This document shows, one piece after another, positions 8,272-16,832 of a stretch of DNA of 64,000 nucleotides (its first letter is position 1; each line of letters begins with the position of its first letter). Source of the stretch: Anaerolinea sp. (GTDB taxonomy: Bacteria; Chloroflexota; Anaerolineae; Anaerolineales; Anaerolineaceae); assembly GCA_029975055.1 (NCBI GenBank), contig JARKPU010000051.1, positions 124,001 to 188,000 of the forward strand, given 5' to 3'. The notes under the pieces were generated by a model. The model was given only the letters and a program-made list of their open reading frames with translations, was not told the origin of the DNA and ran no database searches. Position numbers and translations under genes: made by a program.

Positions 8272-8910
8272 ATGAAGCTGATCCAATCCGACTACGATGA
8301 CCACTACCATGAAAACTTCCTGCTGCGCGAGACGCCAAACTCTCAGCGCAACCGGCGACGCCTGGCGGCACTGCTAGCCTATAAACAGACCGGCAACCTC
8401 CTGGAAATCGGCTGTGGAAAAGCGGGCTTCTTGCGCCAGGCGGCGCGTCACTTTTCGGTGGAGGGCATCGAAATTTCGCGCAACGCCGTGGAAGATTTGC
8501 AGCCCGACTTCGGCAGCAGCATCCGCCACGCCAACATCGAAACGCACACCCTGCCGCACCGGCGCTATGATGTGATCGCGGCGTTCAACCTGCTCGAACA
8601 CCTGCGGCGGCCCGAGGCGGCCATCCGCCGGATGTACGCCTCGCTGGTGGAGGGCGGCGTGATCATCGGCTCGATGCCGAACAACTTTGGGCTGGTCGGG
8701 GGCGTGGCGACGCTCTTGAGCAACTTCTTCGACCGCACCCACATCTCCACGCTCACGCCTGCCGCCTGGCGGACGCTCTTCCAGCAGGCGGGCTTCCGGC
8801 AGATCGATTTTTTCGGCGAGGTGACCATTGGCCGCAACCGCGCGGTGCACATCCATCACCGGCTGTGGCCGCACCTGAGTTTTAACCTGATGTTCGCCTG
8901 CGTGAAATAG
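8272..8910 (+). CDS. Class I SAM-dependent methyltransferase
   Basis: 212 residues with a Rossmann-like methyltransferase fold: motif I 'LLEIGCGKAGFL', motif II region 'YDVIAAFNLLEHL', and a post-motif strand 'LVEGGVIIGSMPN'. This is the Methyltransf_11/23 pattern with the 'LEH' that marks the family. The N-terminus (YDDHYHENFLLRETPNS) resembles enzymes acting on small molecules or glycolipids in surface-polysaccharide clusters, but nothing in the neighbourhood fixes the substrate. ATG 8272 follows the aldo/keto reductase stop by 6 bases. Confidence 0.8.
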   Translation: MKLIQSDYDDHYHENFLLRETPNSQRNRRRLAALLAYKQTGNLLEIGCGKAGFLRQAARHFSVEGIEISRNAVEDLQPDFGSSIRHANIETHTLPHRRYDVIAAFNLLEHLRRPEAAIRRMYASLVEGGVIIGSMPNNFGLVGGVATLLSNFFDRTHISTLTPAAWRTLFQQAGFRQIDFFGEVTIGRNRAVHIHHRLWPHLSFNLMFACVK

Positions 8911-8981
8911 ACCGGAAGTTTACCGGCCTATGGAAAAACCGCGATTTCATGCGCCTGTGGTCGGGGCAGACGATCTCGAGC
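8910..8981 (+). pseudogene. N-terminal scrap of an MFS transporter gene
   Basis: Reading in frame from 8910 gives D-R-K-F-T-G-L-W-K-N-R-D-F-M-R-L-W-S-G-Q-T-I-S-S. 'NRDFMRLWSGQTIS' is the characteristic start of MFS drug/metabolite permeases, just before the first membrane helix. The similarity stops abruptly at about 8981, where the frame runs into the 3' end of the convergent Hsp70-like gene. No start codon or remaining transporter sequence is present. It is best read as a deletion remnant joined to the Hsp70-like gene end. Confidence 0.6.
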
Positions 8982-8994
8982 GATCTTCTTTGCG

Positions 8995-10332
8995 TTAGCT
9001 TTTCGCTGATTGCCCGGCGCGGATGCCCAGCCCGGCGCTGACGCTGCTGAACGCATCGGAGGCCACCAGCTTACCGGCCCCAAAGATGCGCGCCAGCATG
9101 GCGGTGAAAACCGGTATGTTCGACGACCCGCCCGTGGTGACGACGGCGTCGATCTGCCCGGGTTCGCGCCCGGCGGCCTGCAGCGTCTCGAGCAGCACCT
9201 GCTCGATCTTCTCGCGGTGCTCGCGGATGTCCTGCTCGAACTGCCCGCGCGTGTAGAGCTCCCACAGGTCGATGCCCGCCTCCTTGAGGCGGATCACGCT
9301 GGCGCCCTGGCTGGATAGGGCGATCTTGCCCTCCTCCACGGCGCGGTAGAAGGTGAAGGCCAGGTCGTTGAAGATGAGTGACTCGAGGGCCTTGAGCTGC
9401 ACCGGGGCCACCCCGGCCTTCACCGCCGCCTGCAGGTGGTGGCGCGCGGAGGGCACGCACAGCTCGGGCAGCGAGATCCAATCCGAAACGGCGTTGATCA
9501 ACGCGAGGATCTCGGGGCGGCCTTCCACGCGCCCCAGGCCGAAGTGCGGCAACATGCGCCGGCGGATGATGGCGCTGTCGAAGTCGCTGCCGGCGATGCC
9601 GATGCCCCCCGAGGCGTACACCTCGCGCTCCTGCGGGCTGCCCAGGCGCATGATGGTGATATCCAGCGTGCCGCCGCCGAAATCGAAGATCAGCGCGTCC
9701 TGCGGGCGGCGCAGGGTGCGCTCGTAGAACAGGGCCGCGGCGACGGGTTCGAGCTCGAACTCGACCGACCTGAACCCGGCCTGCCGGGCGGCTTCGGCGA
9801 GCGCCTCCTGGGCGCGCCGGTCGCGCTGCGGGTCATCTGAGAAGCGCACCGGCCGGCCCAGGGTGACCCCCTCGATCTCTTCGCCCAGCAGGGCTTCGGC
9901 GCGGCGCTTCAGCTCGCGCAGGTAGATGGCGATCAGCTCGGTGGTGGAATAGAAGCGCTCGAAAACGCGCGTGCCCTCGTAACCTTCCGAGCGCAGGGCC
10001 GTCTTCAGGTATTGCAGCAGGCGCCCGGGGGCCAACTCGTCAACGTATGCGTACACGTCGGTGACGTAGAACATCTCCGCGCCGTGATATTCCACCTCGC
10101 CGACCCATTTCTTGACGATGCTGCGCTGGCGGCCGATATTCTGCCGGTAATACAGTTCGACGGCTTCCTGCCCGATGAGCGCTTCGCCGTCGCGGGTGAT
10201 GTAGAGGATCGTCTTGACCACTTCGGGGACGAGGTTCTGCGGGTCGATCGGCAGCACGCGCACCCGGCTGCCATCGGAGACAGCCACGCCCGAATTGGAG
10301 GTGCCGAAGTCGATGCCGACGCGCAGGCTCAT
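8995..10332 (-). CDS. Hsp70-family ATPase (YegD/HSPA-like)
   Basis: 445 residues, about the size of an actin/Hsp70 nucleotide-binding domain without the DnaK peptide-binding domain. Phosphate-1 loop is 'GIDFGTSNSG', phosphate-2 'IFDFGGGTLDITI', and the adenosine motif 'VVTTGGSSNIP'. The extended pattern ('RDGEALIGQEAVELY', 'LGRPVRFS') matches the YegD-like atypical Hsp70s. The gene follows the propeller-protein gene by 6 bases, so both are made from one transcript; an ATP-driven partner role with that protein is an inference. ATG 10332 is preceded by AAGGA at a somewhat long distance. Confidence 0.85.
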   Translation of the reverse strand: MSLRVGIDFGTSNSGVAVSDGSRVRVLPIDPQNLVPEVVKTILYITRDGEALIGQEAVELYYRQNIGRQRSIVKKWVGEVEYHGAEMFYVTDVYAYVDELAPGRLLQYLKTALRSEGYEGTRVFERFYSTTELIAIYLRELKRRAEALLGEEIEGVTLGRPVRFSDDPQRDRRAQEALAEAARQAGFRSVEFELEPVAAALFYERTLRRPQDALIFDFGGGTLDITIMRLGSPQEREVYASGGIGIAGSDFDSAIIRRRMLPHFGLGRVEGRPEILALINAVSDWISLPELCVPSARHHLQAAVKAGVAPVQLKALESLIFNDLAFTFYRAVEEGKIALSSQGASVIRLKEAGIDLWELYTRGQFEQDIREHREKIEQVLLETLQAAGREPGQIDAVVTTGGSSNIPVFTAMLARIFGAGKLVASDAFSSVSAGLGIRAGQSAKS

Positions 10333-10338
10333 CGCGGC

Positions 10339-11502
10339 CTATCCTTGCGGGCTGAAGGCGGCAAAGCTGAGCAGCCCGGCGGCCTGCGAATCGGCGTCCA
10401 CCGCGCCGGAGGCCAGCAGCCCTTCCACCGGGAAGGCCAGCAAGGCCCCGTCGGCGCGCAGGGCCACGCTCCAGTCGGCTTCATCCACGGCGGCGGCGCC
10501 GATGGCGCGCACCCCGGCCTCGCGCCGCGCCGGAGAGAAGACGGCCTGCCCGCGCGACTTGTAGGAGATGGCCGGCTCAAGCCAGGCGGCCTCGCGGTGG
10601 AGCACCTTGCCGACGTTGGTCATCACCAGGATGGAAGCCTTGCTGCCCGGGGAGAAGGCCGCCACCACGTGGTCGCTGACCGAAAGCTGGAGGATTTCCT
10701 CCGGGGCGAAGGGCAGTTTGGCCACGTCCATGCCGAGCAGGTAGCCCTCGCGGGTGGCCAGCGCCAGGCGGCCTTCGCGCGCGCAGAAGACCAGCGCGGC
10801 CGTGCGGTCGGGCTTGCGCTTGACCCCCGCGCCGATGGTGCCGCGCGCCACGAAGCTCTCGAAGGAGGCCTTGAGCATCAGCTTGACGCACCCGCGCCGG
10901 CTGACCTGGGCGCAGGCTTCGTGCATGGCCATGCGCGCGATGGGCAGCACGGCGGCCAGCTCTTCGCCGGGGCGCGCGTCCACGCGGTAAGCGCCCTGCC
11001 AGCTCAAATCGCCTTCCGCCAAAGCGATCTTGCCCGCCGCCAGGGTGATGGCCCGGCCCGAATCGAACACGAAGAGCAGTTCTTCGTGCGGGCTGGTGAC
11101 GAGCAGGCCGGGCGGAGGGGAATCCGGCGGGAGGGGCTGCGTGAAAGCGGCCAGCCGGGCGGCGGGCTTGAGCGCATCCGGCTGGAGGTTGAGGCGCAGC
11201 ACCTGCCCGCGCGGGTTGAAGAGCAGCAGGCTGGCGCCTTCGGGCGCGGCGGCAAGCGCCGGAGCGCCCTGCCCCACCTGCCGCCCGAGCATTTCGAGCT
11301 GATATTCCAGGCTGGCGATGCGCTTCTCGTATTCCTCGGCGCGCTCGCCGCTGCGCAGGGCGATGTTATCGGCGAGGAGCTCTTCGTTCCAGGCGTCGAG
11401 TTCGGCCAGGCGGGCGGCGATGGCGCGCAGGATGCCCGCCGCAGACGCCGGGCGCTCTTCGATCTCGCGGATCCAGGCTTCGATTTGGTCAGAGGTGATC
11501 AC
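10339..11502 (-). CDS. Stand-alone GyrA C-terminal-like beta-propeller protein with N-terminal coiled coil
   Basis: 387 residues from a GTG at 11502, which has GGGAGG five bases upstream; the ORF track extension to 11778 runs backwards through the promoter region and is rejected. Residues 1-75 are a predicted coiled coil (heptad-like 'LAELDAWNEELLADNIALRSG...'). Residues about 85-387 contain repeating beta blades of the type 'VSRRGCVKLMLKASFESF...GTIGAGVKRK', 'ALVFCAREGRLALATREGYLL' and 'ILVMTNVGKVLHREAAW'. These resemble the DNA-wrapping propeller of gyrase subunit A/ParC. No gyrase catalytic domain is present. The assignment is by pattern only. It shares an operon with the Hsp70-like gene. 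Confidence 0.6.
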   Translation of the reverse strand: MITSDQIEAWIREIEERPASAAGILRAIAARLAELDAWNEELLADNIALRSGERAEEYEKRIASLEYQLEMLGRQVGQGAPALAAAPEGASLLLFNPRGQVLRLNLQPDALKPAARLAAFTQPLPPDSPPPGLLVTSPHEELLFVFDSGRAITLAAGKIALAEGDLSWQGAYRVDARPGEELAAVLPIARMAMHEACAQVSRRGCVKLMLKASFESFVARGTIGAGVKRKPDRTAALVFCAREGRLALATREGYLLGMDVAKLPFAPEEILQLSVSDHVVAAFSPGSKASILVMTNVGKVLHREAAWLEPAISYKSRGQAVFSPARREAGVRAIGAAAVDEADWSVALRADGALLAFPVEGLLASGAVDADSQAAGLLSFAAFSPQG

Positions 11503-11552
11503 ATCGGCCTCCCGACCTTGTATTGTACCGGAAAAGGGGAGAGGAATGCAGA

Positions 11553-11568
11553 AACGGCTGAAGCCGTT
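11553..11568. repeat. Short perfect inverted repeat
   Basis: AACGGCT-GA-AGCCGTT, embedded in GAAACGGCTGAAGCCGTTACTACAA. This kind of extragenic palindrome is frequent in chloroflexal intergenic DNA. It lies between the 5' end of the propeller gene and the 3' end of the aldo/keto reductase gene. Confidence 0.5.
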
Positions 11569-11624
11569 ACTACAAGAGAATGGAAGATCCCCTTCTTTGG
11601 CGTAACGGCTCCGGCCGCTTCTTC

Positions 11625-12602
11625 TTACGGCAGGGCTTCGCCCCTCCCGGCGGTGAACAGGCGGTACCACTCCTCGCGGTCCAGCTCCAGCCCGTCTGCG
11701 CGGCAAGAGGCGGCGATGCGCCCCGGCTGGGTGGTGCCGATGATGGCCTGGATGCGCGCGGGGTGGCGCAGGATCCACGCGACGAGCAGCGCCTCGGGCG
11801 GGACGCCCTTCGCGCGGGCCATCTCTGCCAGCAGGGCCGAGGTGCGCGTGATGTGCTCGGCGGGCTTCTCGGGCGCGCGCCCGGTGAGCAGCCCCCAGGC
11901 GAGCGACCCCCAGGACTGCAGGGTGATGTTGTGCAGGCGGCAGTATTCGATGGTCCCCTCGTTGCGCGCCAGCTTGGGGTTATCCTGGTTGAAGACGATG
12001 CCCTCGTCGAGCATGCCGGTGTGGATGACGTTGAAGGCCACCTGGTTGGCGACGATGGGCTGGCGCAGATAGGCGCGCAGCAGCTCGAGCTGGGCGGCGG
12101 TGTGGTTGCTCACGCCGAACCAGCGCACCTTGCCGGCCTGGTGCAGCTCGTCGAAGGCGCGCGCCACCTCCTCCGGCTCTACCAGCGGGTCGGGCCGGTG
12201 CAGGAGGAGCACGTCGAGGTAATCCGTCTTGAGGCGCCTGAGGCTGCCCTCCACCGAGCGCAGGATGTGGGCGTAGCTGAAGTCGAAGCGGTGCGGCGAG
12301 GCCGGGTTTGGCTCGCCCGCAAAGCGGATGCCGCACTTGCTCTGCAGGATGATTTTTCCGCGCAGGTTGGGCGCTTCATCCCAGACGGCCGAGAAGGCCT
12401 CTTCCGATTTGCCGATGCAGTAGATATCGGCATGGTCGAAGAAGTTGATGCCCTCGTCGAGGGCGGCGCGGATGCTGCGCAGGGCCTCTTTGCGCGTGGA
12501 ATCGCTCAACGGGGCGGCGTCCCACGTGCCGCCCAGCGGCATGCAGCCGTAGGCGATGCGCGTGACCTGCAGGTCGGATGAGCCAAGCGGTTGGGTTTGC
12601 AT
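11625..12602 (-). CDS. Aldo/keto reductase (YdhF-like)
   Basis: 325 residues, second aldo/keto reductase of the window. Catalytic residues sit in 'INFFDHADIY' (Asp/Tyr), 'KIILQSKCGI' (Lys) and 'DVLLLHRPDPL' (His). The sequence 'GVSNHTAAQLELL' and 'WGSLAWGLLTGR' fits the YdhF oxidoreductase subgroup rather than the first reductase at 7285. ATG 12602 is preceded by GGAGG at five bases; the seven extra residues of the ORF track are not needed. It appears monocistronic and divergent from the large phosphatase gene. Confidence 0.88.
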   Translation of the reverse strand: MQTQPLGSSDLQVTRIAYGCMPLGGTWDAAPLSDSTRKEALRSIRAALDEGINFFDHADIYCIGKSEEAFSAVWDEAPNLRGKIILQSKCGIRFAGEPNPASPHRFDFSYAHILRSVEGSLRRLKTDYLDVLLLHRPDPLVEPEEVARAFDELHQAGKVRWFGVSNHTAAQLELLRAYLRQPIVANQVAFNVIHTGMLDEGIVFNQDNPKLARNEGTIEYCRLHNITLQSWGSLAWGLLTGRAPEKPAEHITRTSALLAEMARAKGVPPEALLVAWILRHPARIQAIIGTTQPGRIAASCRADGLELDREEWYRLFTAGRGEALP

Positions 12603-12705
12603 GGGGCCTCCAGGATGAACCATAGGAAGAGGGGGCGGTGTGACGCAGCTGTATTATAGCGCAGGGCGGAAGCCCGGCGTGCTCTCGAAATTCTTAGATT
12701 CTTTC

Positions 12706-12734
12706 TTGACAAAAACAAGTATAATTCATATATA
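12706..12734 (+). promoter_or_regulatory. Sigma70-type promoter for the phosphatase fusion gene
   Basis: TTGACA (12706-12711), a 17-base spacer, then TATATA (12729-12734). It gives a leader of about 280 nucleotides, which contains stem-loop A. Confidence 0.65.
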
Positions 12735-12864
12735 CAATGTCCGAAAAGGGTGGTTTCTTACAAAACACCTCTCGTGTGCATCGTTCAGGAGGTGATCGCG
12801 ACAAATCTGTCTCTCCGGATAGATCAATACCTGTGTGCTGCCTGCCGGTTGTGCTTTCGTTTTG

Positions 12865-12898
12865 CTGTAAATTGGGGAGCTTGCCCCCCAATTTACAG
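12865..12898 (+). repeat. Stem-loop A of a recurring intergenic hairpin family
   Basis: CTGTAAATTGGGG - AGCTTGCC - CCCCAATTTACAG: 13 perfect base pairs and an 8-nt loop. It lies in the leader of the fusion gene, about 125 bases before the start codon. Related hairpins are at 24981, 31533 and 33125. Confidence 0.8.
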
Positions 12899-13022
12899 AA
12901 AAAGAATCATGCAATCTGCCTGCCGGTCTTCTTGTGAGGTCCGGCCTGCGACCGGATTGCCGGAAGCGCCCCCACGGACCTTCCCGGCGCCTTGTTGATA
13001 ATCCGACCAGATAAGGAACCCT

Positions 13023-16000
13023 ATGAAACATTCCATGTTCAAGCGGGCTTTCGCGCTCTTTGTCACCCTCGTATTGTGCTTCTCATCGCTCCCCTCCGCC
13101 GTCTTGGCGGCAGCCCCGGCTGAGAATTCGCGCCAGGACGACAAAAACAAGGTCGTCTTTTTTGTTGCCGATGGCATGCGGCAAGACCTGGTGGAGCAGT
13201 TCGCCTCCAAGAAGAACATGCCGAACCTGAGCAAGCTGCTGCGCAACGGCGCGAGCGCCGCAGACGCCGGCCTGCTCACCCAGGCCCCGCCGAACACCGG
13301 CGCAGGGTGGTACAGCCTTGAGACCGGCGCCTGGTCCGGCGTGCATGGCTCGACGAACAACACCTTCGCCATCAACGGCGCCCCGTTTGCCAACCGCACC
13401 GGTTCGTTCGATAACGGCGTGCTCCAGGCGGAATCGCTGGCGCAGGCTGCCGAGCGCGGCGGCAAGAAGGTGGCGCAGATCGAATGGGCCGGCGGGCGCG
13501 TTGGCGTGATCAACGGCCCCACGGTGGACTTCCGCGGCTTCTTCTCCGGGCGCGGCGTGGCGACCAACTTCATCAGCCCCACCGATGATGCGGCCTTCAC
13601 GGCCTCGTTTGGTCTGCAATTCGACCACCCCGCCGGGTTCGCCGGGCAGCCGCCCTTCGCCGGCGCGGCCCCGGCGGATGCTTCGGGCTGGACGAATGTG
13701 CCCAACTCCTTCAGCCCGGCCAAAGAGATGCGCCTGCGCGTGCTGGATTTCGGCGTCGATAAATACGGCCTGAACGCCTACATTTTCGACTCGTCCAACA
13801 ACGGCAAGGTGGATTACGACCGCGTGCTCTTCTCCTTCAGCAAAGACGGTTCGGCCGCCGTTGCCACGCTCAAGCGCGGGCAGTGGGCCGATGTGAAGGT
13901 GACGATCTCGGGCGGCGCGCTCAACGGCAAGACCGCCGGTATGCTGGTGAAGGTCGAAGAACTCAGCCCCGATCTTTCGAAGGTGCGCCTCTTCCACACT
14001 TCGGTGGCGCGCGCCAACGCCTCGTGGTTGAACTGGGGCGGCGAGCCGGGCTTTACCGGTTCGTTTGAAGACTTCGTCGCCGAAAAGTTCCCCTCCTCCA
14101 CCGCCGCCGATTTCGCCATCCTTGAAGCCGGCATCGTCAGCGAGGAGACCTACGTGGAACAGGGCCTCTACTGGGAGACCTTTGCTACCCCGTTGATCAA
14201 GTACATCCTCAAGACCTACCAGCCCGACCTGGCGATGGTGGGCTTCCCGACCACCGACGAGTTCTCGCACCAGTTCCTGGGCTTGATCTCTCCGGTGCTG
14301 CCCTCCGGCGACCCGAACCCGGCCTACGACGACGTGCAGGTGAACGGCACGCCCGACGGCCGCGTGGCCCAGCGCACCAAATTCCTCCAATCGGCCTACG
14401 AAGGCGCGGACCGTGTCTTGGGGCTGGTGCAGTCGCTGATGGACAAAGACGTCACCACCATTGTTTCTTCCGACCACGGCTTTGCCCCGCAGTTCCTCGC
14501 CATCGATGCCAGCAAGGTGCTGGTGGACCTGGGCCTGCTCTCCAAACCGCAGACCTCTAACTGCCGCCCCGCCACCGGTGAGACCATCGGCAAGGCCAAG
14601 GCCTGCTGGGCCGGCGGCACGGTGCAGATTTACCTCAACGTGGCCGGACGCGACCCGGCGGGCGGGGGCTTCACCCAGGTGCCTGCCAACCAGGTGGACG
14701 CCACGGTGGAGCAGATCCGCAACGCCTACCTCTCGCTTTCAGACCCCAACGACTGGACCGGCGACGGCAACCCGGAAACCTGGATGATGATCGACCGCGC
14801 CTACAGCAAGGCCGAGGCGCGCTACATCCCCAACGGGCCCGATAGCTACGCCGATATGGCGCATCCCACGCGCACCGGCGACCTGGTGGTCTTTGCCTAC
14901 CCGCCCTACCAGTTCGACGCCGCCACCCCCGGCACGCTGGTGGCCCGCTCGGCCTTCTTCGGCCAGCACGGTTATGTGCCGGATGTGCAGAACCTGGCCG
15001 CGAATGTGAACATGCGCGCCACGTTCCTGGCCGGCGGCAAGGGCATTCAACCGAACGTGGTGGCGAGCGGCCTGCGCACCATTGACCTGGCCCCCACCAT
15101 CGCTTACTTTATGGGCATCCCGGAACCGCAGCAATCGCAGGGCGTGGTTCGCCTCGACCTGCTGCGCGGCGGCGACGCGCGCACCCTGGTGCCGATCACC
15201 GGCCTGACGGACTTCCACGGCCAGCTCGATCCGACCAACTACGTCATTGACGGACGCAACGTCTCGGTCGGCGGCTCGGCTTTCCTGGCGACGATGTTCG
15301 ACGAGGAATCGGCCCGGTTCCAGGGCCAGTCCTTCCTGTTCGCCTCGGGCGATAACGTGGGCGCTTCTCCGGCCAACTCGGGGCTGCTGCAAGATGCCCC
15401 GGCGATCGACGTGGAAAATGCCTGGGGCCTGATGGCCACTTCTTACGGCAACCACGAGTTCGATTACGGCATTCCCCGCCTGCTCGATCACCAGGCGCGC
15501 GCCAACTTCCCCTTCCTGGGGGCCAACATCGTCGATGAGACCACCCTGCAAAACCCCGATTGGGTGCAAGGCACGCACGTGTTCGACTTTGGCAACACGC
15601 GCGTGGGGGTGATCGGCATCGAATTGAAGGAAACCCCCGAACTGGTCAGCGCGGGCGCTACGGCCGGGCTGGCCTTCCTCGACGAGGTGGATACCATCCG
15701 CACTGAGTCGGCCAAACTGCGCAAGCAGGGCGTCAGGGTGCAGGTGGTGCTCATCCACCAGGGCAGCGCGCTTGGCTCGAACGCCGTGGATGGCGTGGCG
15801 GCGGTTCCCTGGCAGGGGCCGATCATGACCATCGTGAATGGCATTCAGGACACGGAAGTGGATGTCGTCCTGGCAGGCCACACGCACCGCGTCTCGAATA
15901 TGATGGTCGGGCGCATTTTGGTGGCCGAAGGCATCAACGCGGGCGCGAGCTACTCGGTGGTGCAGATGGTCGTCCACGGGCAAAATGTGGAATGGGCCGG

Positions 16001-16730
16001 CGCCGCCACGCGCATCGCCAAGAACCTTGGGGTGGCTGCCCGCCCGGACGTGCAGGCCATTGTGGACGACGCCAACGCCCAGACGGCGGTGCTGCGCAAC
16101 CAGGTGATCGGCACGCAGCAGTTTGATATCCTGCGCGCGCCCACCCGCCTGTTCGAATCGGCGATGGGCAACATGGTGGCCGATGCGATGCGCTTGAAGT
16201 ACCCCGGCGTGGACGCGGCCTACACCAATTCCGGCGGCTTGCGGCAAGATCTGCTGTGCTCGCCGCCCTCGGCGGGCGAACAGCCGTGTGAAATCACCTG
16301 GGGCGAGATGTTCGCCGTGCTGCCCTTTGGCAACCGCACCGTCATCGAAACGCTCACCGGGGCGCAGCTCGAGCAGGCCTTCCTCAACGGCTTCTCGCCC
16401 AAGTGCAACCCGGCCATCGCCACGGGGCGCTTCCCGCAGATTTCGGGCCTGAAGGTGCAATATACCTGCAACGGCTTGAACCCGGTGATCGTGGGAATGT
16501 GGAAGGCGCCGCAAGGCGTGAACGGGCCGCTCACCCCGATCGGCCCGACGGACACGGTGCGCTTCGTCACCAACGACTTTATGTTCACCGGCGGCGATGG
16601 GTACACCATCTTCAGCCAGGGCACCAACGTGCTGCAGCCGGGTGACGACCTGCTGCAGGTGGCCATTGACTACGTGGCCGCCAACTCGCCGGTCGGCCCG
16701 GTGGTGGATGGGCGCATTGTCGGCCCGTAA
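13023..16730 (+). CDS. Secreted phosphodiesterase / 5'-nucleotidase fusion protein
   Basis: 1235 residues with an N-terminal signal peptide ([26 protein letters not shown]), so exported. Residues about 40-715 form an alkaline-phosphatase-superfamily domain of the type I phosphodiesterase/NPP kind: metal site '[12 protein letters not shown]', nucleophile region '[16 protein letters not shown]', and '[11 protein letters not shown]' and 'VSSDHGF' ligands. From about 720, '[12 protein letters not shown]', 'FASGDNVG', '[10 protein letters not shown]' and 'VVLAGHTHR' mark a UshA-type calcineurin phosphoesterase, and from about 1029 the 5'-nucleotidase C domain ('[13 protein letters not shown]', 'NSGGLRQDL'). 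Such a protein could scavenge phosphate and nucleosides from extracellular nucleotides in two steps. AAGGAA precedes the ATG; a terminator follows. Confidence 0.88.
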   Translation: MKHSMFKRAFALFVTLVLCFSSLPSAVLAAAPAENSRQDDKNKVVFFVADGMRQDLVEQFASKKNMPNLSKLLRNGASAADAGLLTQAPPNTGAGWYSLETGAWSGVHGSTNNTFAINGAPFANRTGSFDNGVLQAESLAQAAERGGKKVAQIEWAGGRVGVINGPTVDFRGFFSGRGVATNFISPTDDAAFTASFGLQFDHPAGFAGQPPFAGAAPADASGWTNVPNSFSPAKEMRLRVLDFGVDKYGLNAYIFDSSNNGKVDYDRVLFSFSKDGSAAVATLKRGQWADVKVTISGGALNGKTAGMLVKVEELSPDLSKVRLFHTSVARANASWLNWGGEPGFTGSFEDFVAEKFPSSTAADFAILEAGIVSEETYVEQGLYWETFATPLIKYILKTYQPDLAMVGFPTTDEFSHQFLGLISPVLPSGDPNPAYDDVQVNGTPDGRVAQRTKFLQSAYEGADRVLGLVQSLMDKDVTTIVSSDHGFAPQFLAIDASKVLVDLGLLSKPQTSNCRPATGETIGKAKACWAGGTVQIYLNVAGRDPAGGGFTQVPANQVDATVEQIRNAYLSLSDPNDWTGDGNPETWMMIDRAYSKAEARYIPNGPDSYADMAHPTRTGDLVVFAYPPYQFDAATPGTLVARSAFFGQHGYVPDVQNLAANVNMRATFLAGGKGIQPNVVASGLRTIDLAPTIAYFMGIPEPQQSQGVVRLDLLRGGDARTLVPITGLTDFHGQLDPTNYVIDGRNVSVGGSAFLATMFDEESARFQGQSFLFASGDNVGASPANSGLLQDAPAIDVENAWGLMATSYGNHEFDYGIPRLLDHQARANFPFLGANIVDETTLQNPDWVQGTHVFDFGNTRVGVIGIELKETPELVSAGATAGLAFLDEVDTIRTESAKLRKQGVRVQVVLIHQGSALGSNAVDGVAAVPWQGPIMTIVNGIQDTEVDVVLAGHTHRVSNMMVGRILVAEGINAGASYSVVQMVVHGQNVEWAGAATRIAKNLGVAARPDVQAIVDDANAQTAVLRNQVIGTQQFDILRAPTRLFESAMGNMVADAMRLKYPGVDAAYTNSGGLRQDLLCSPPSAGEQPCEITWGEMFAVLPFGNRTVIETLTGAQLEQAFLNGFSPKCNPAIATGRFPQISGLKVQYTCNGLNPVIVGMWKAPQGVNGPLTPIGPTDTVRFVTNDFMFTGGDGYTIFSQGTNVLQPGDDLLQVAIDYVAANSPVGPVVDGRIVGP

Positions 16731-16762
16731 ACCCGGGGCCGCGGGCGCAGCGTAAGCAAGGC

Positions 16763-16809
16763 GCCGGGGCCGAGTGGGTGAACAACCCGCCCGGCCCCGG
16801 CTTTTTTTT
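16763..16809 (+). terminator. Intrinsic terminator of the fusion gene
   Basis: GCCGGGGCCG ... CGGCCCCGGC with an inner ACCC/GGGT-type pairing, followed by eight T residues. Confidence 0.92.
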
Positions 16810-16832
16810 GCCAAAATTAACTTGACTGACCC

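Noticed and set aside
10012-12072. 686-residue plus-strand ORF
   Set aside because: Spans the antisense of two genes and their promoter; composition is typical of a shadow frame.
12737-13001. Small plus-strand ORFs between the aldo/keto reductase and the phosphatase fusion
   Set aside because: They translate the leader and stem-loop A; no start site or family pattern.
14739-16814. 691-residue minus-strand ORF opposite the phosphatase fusion
   Set aside because: Antisense shadow; it also runs through the terminator.
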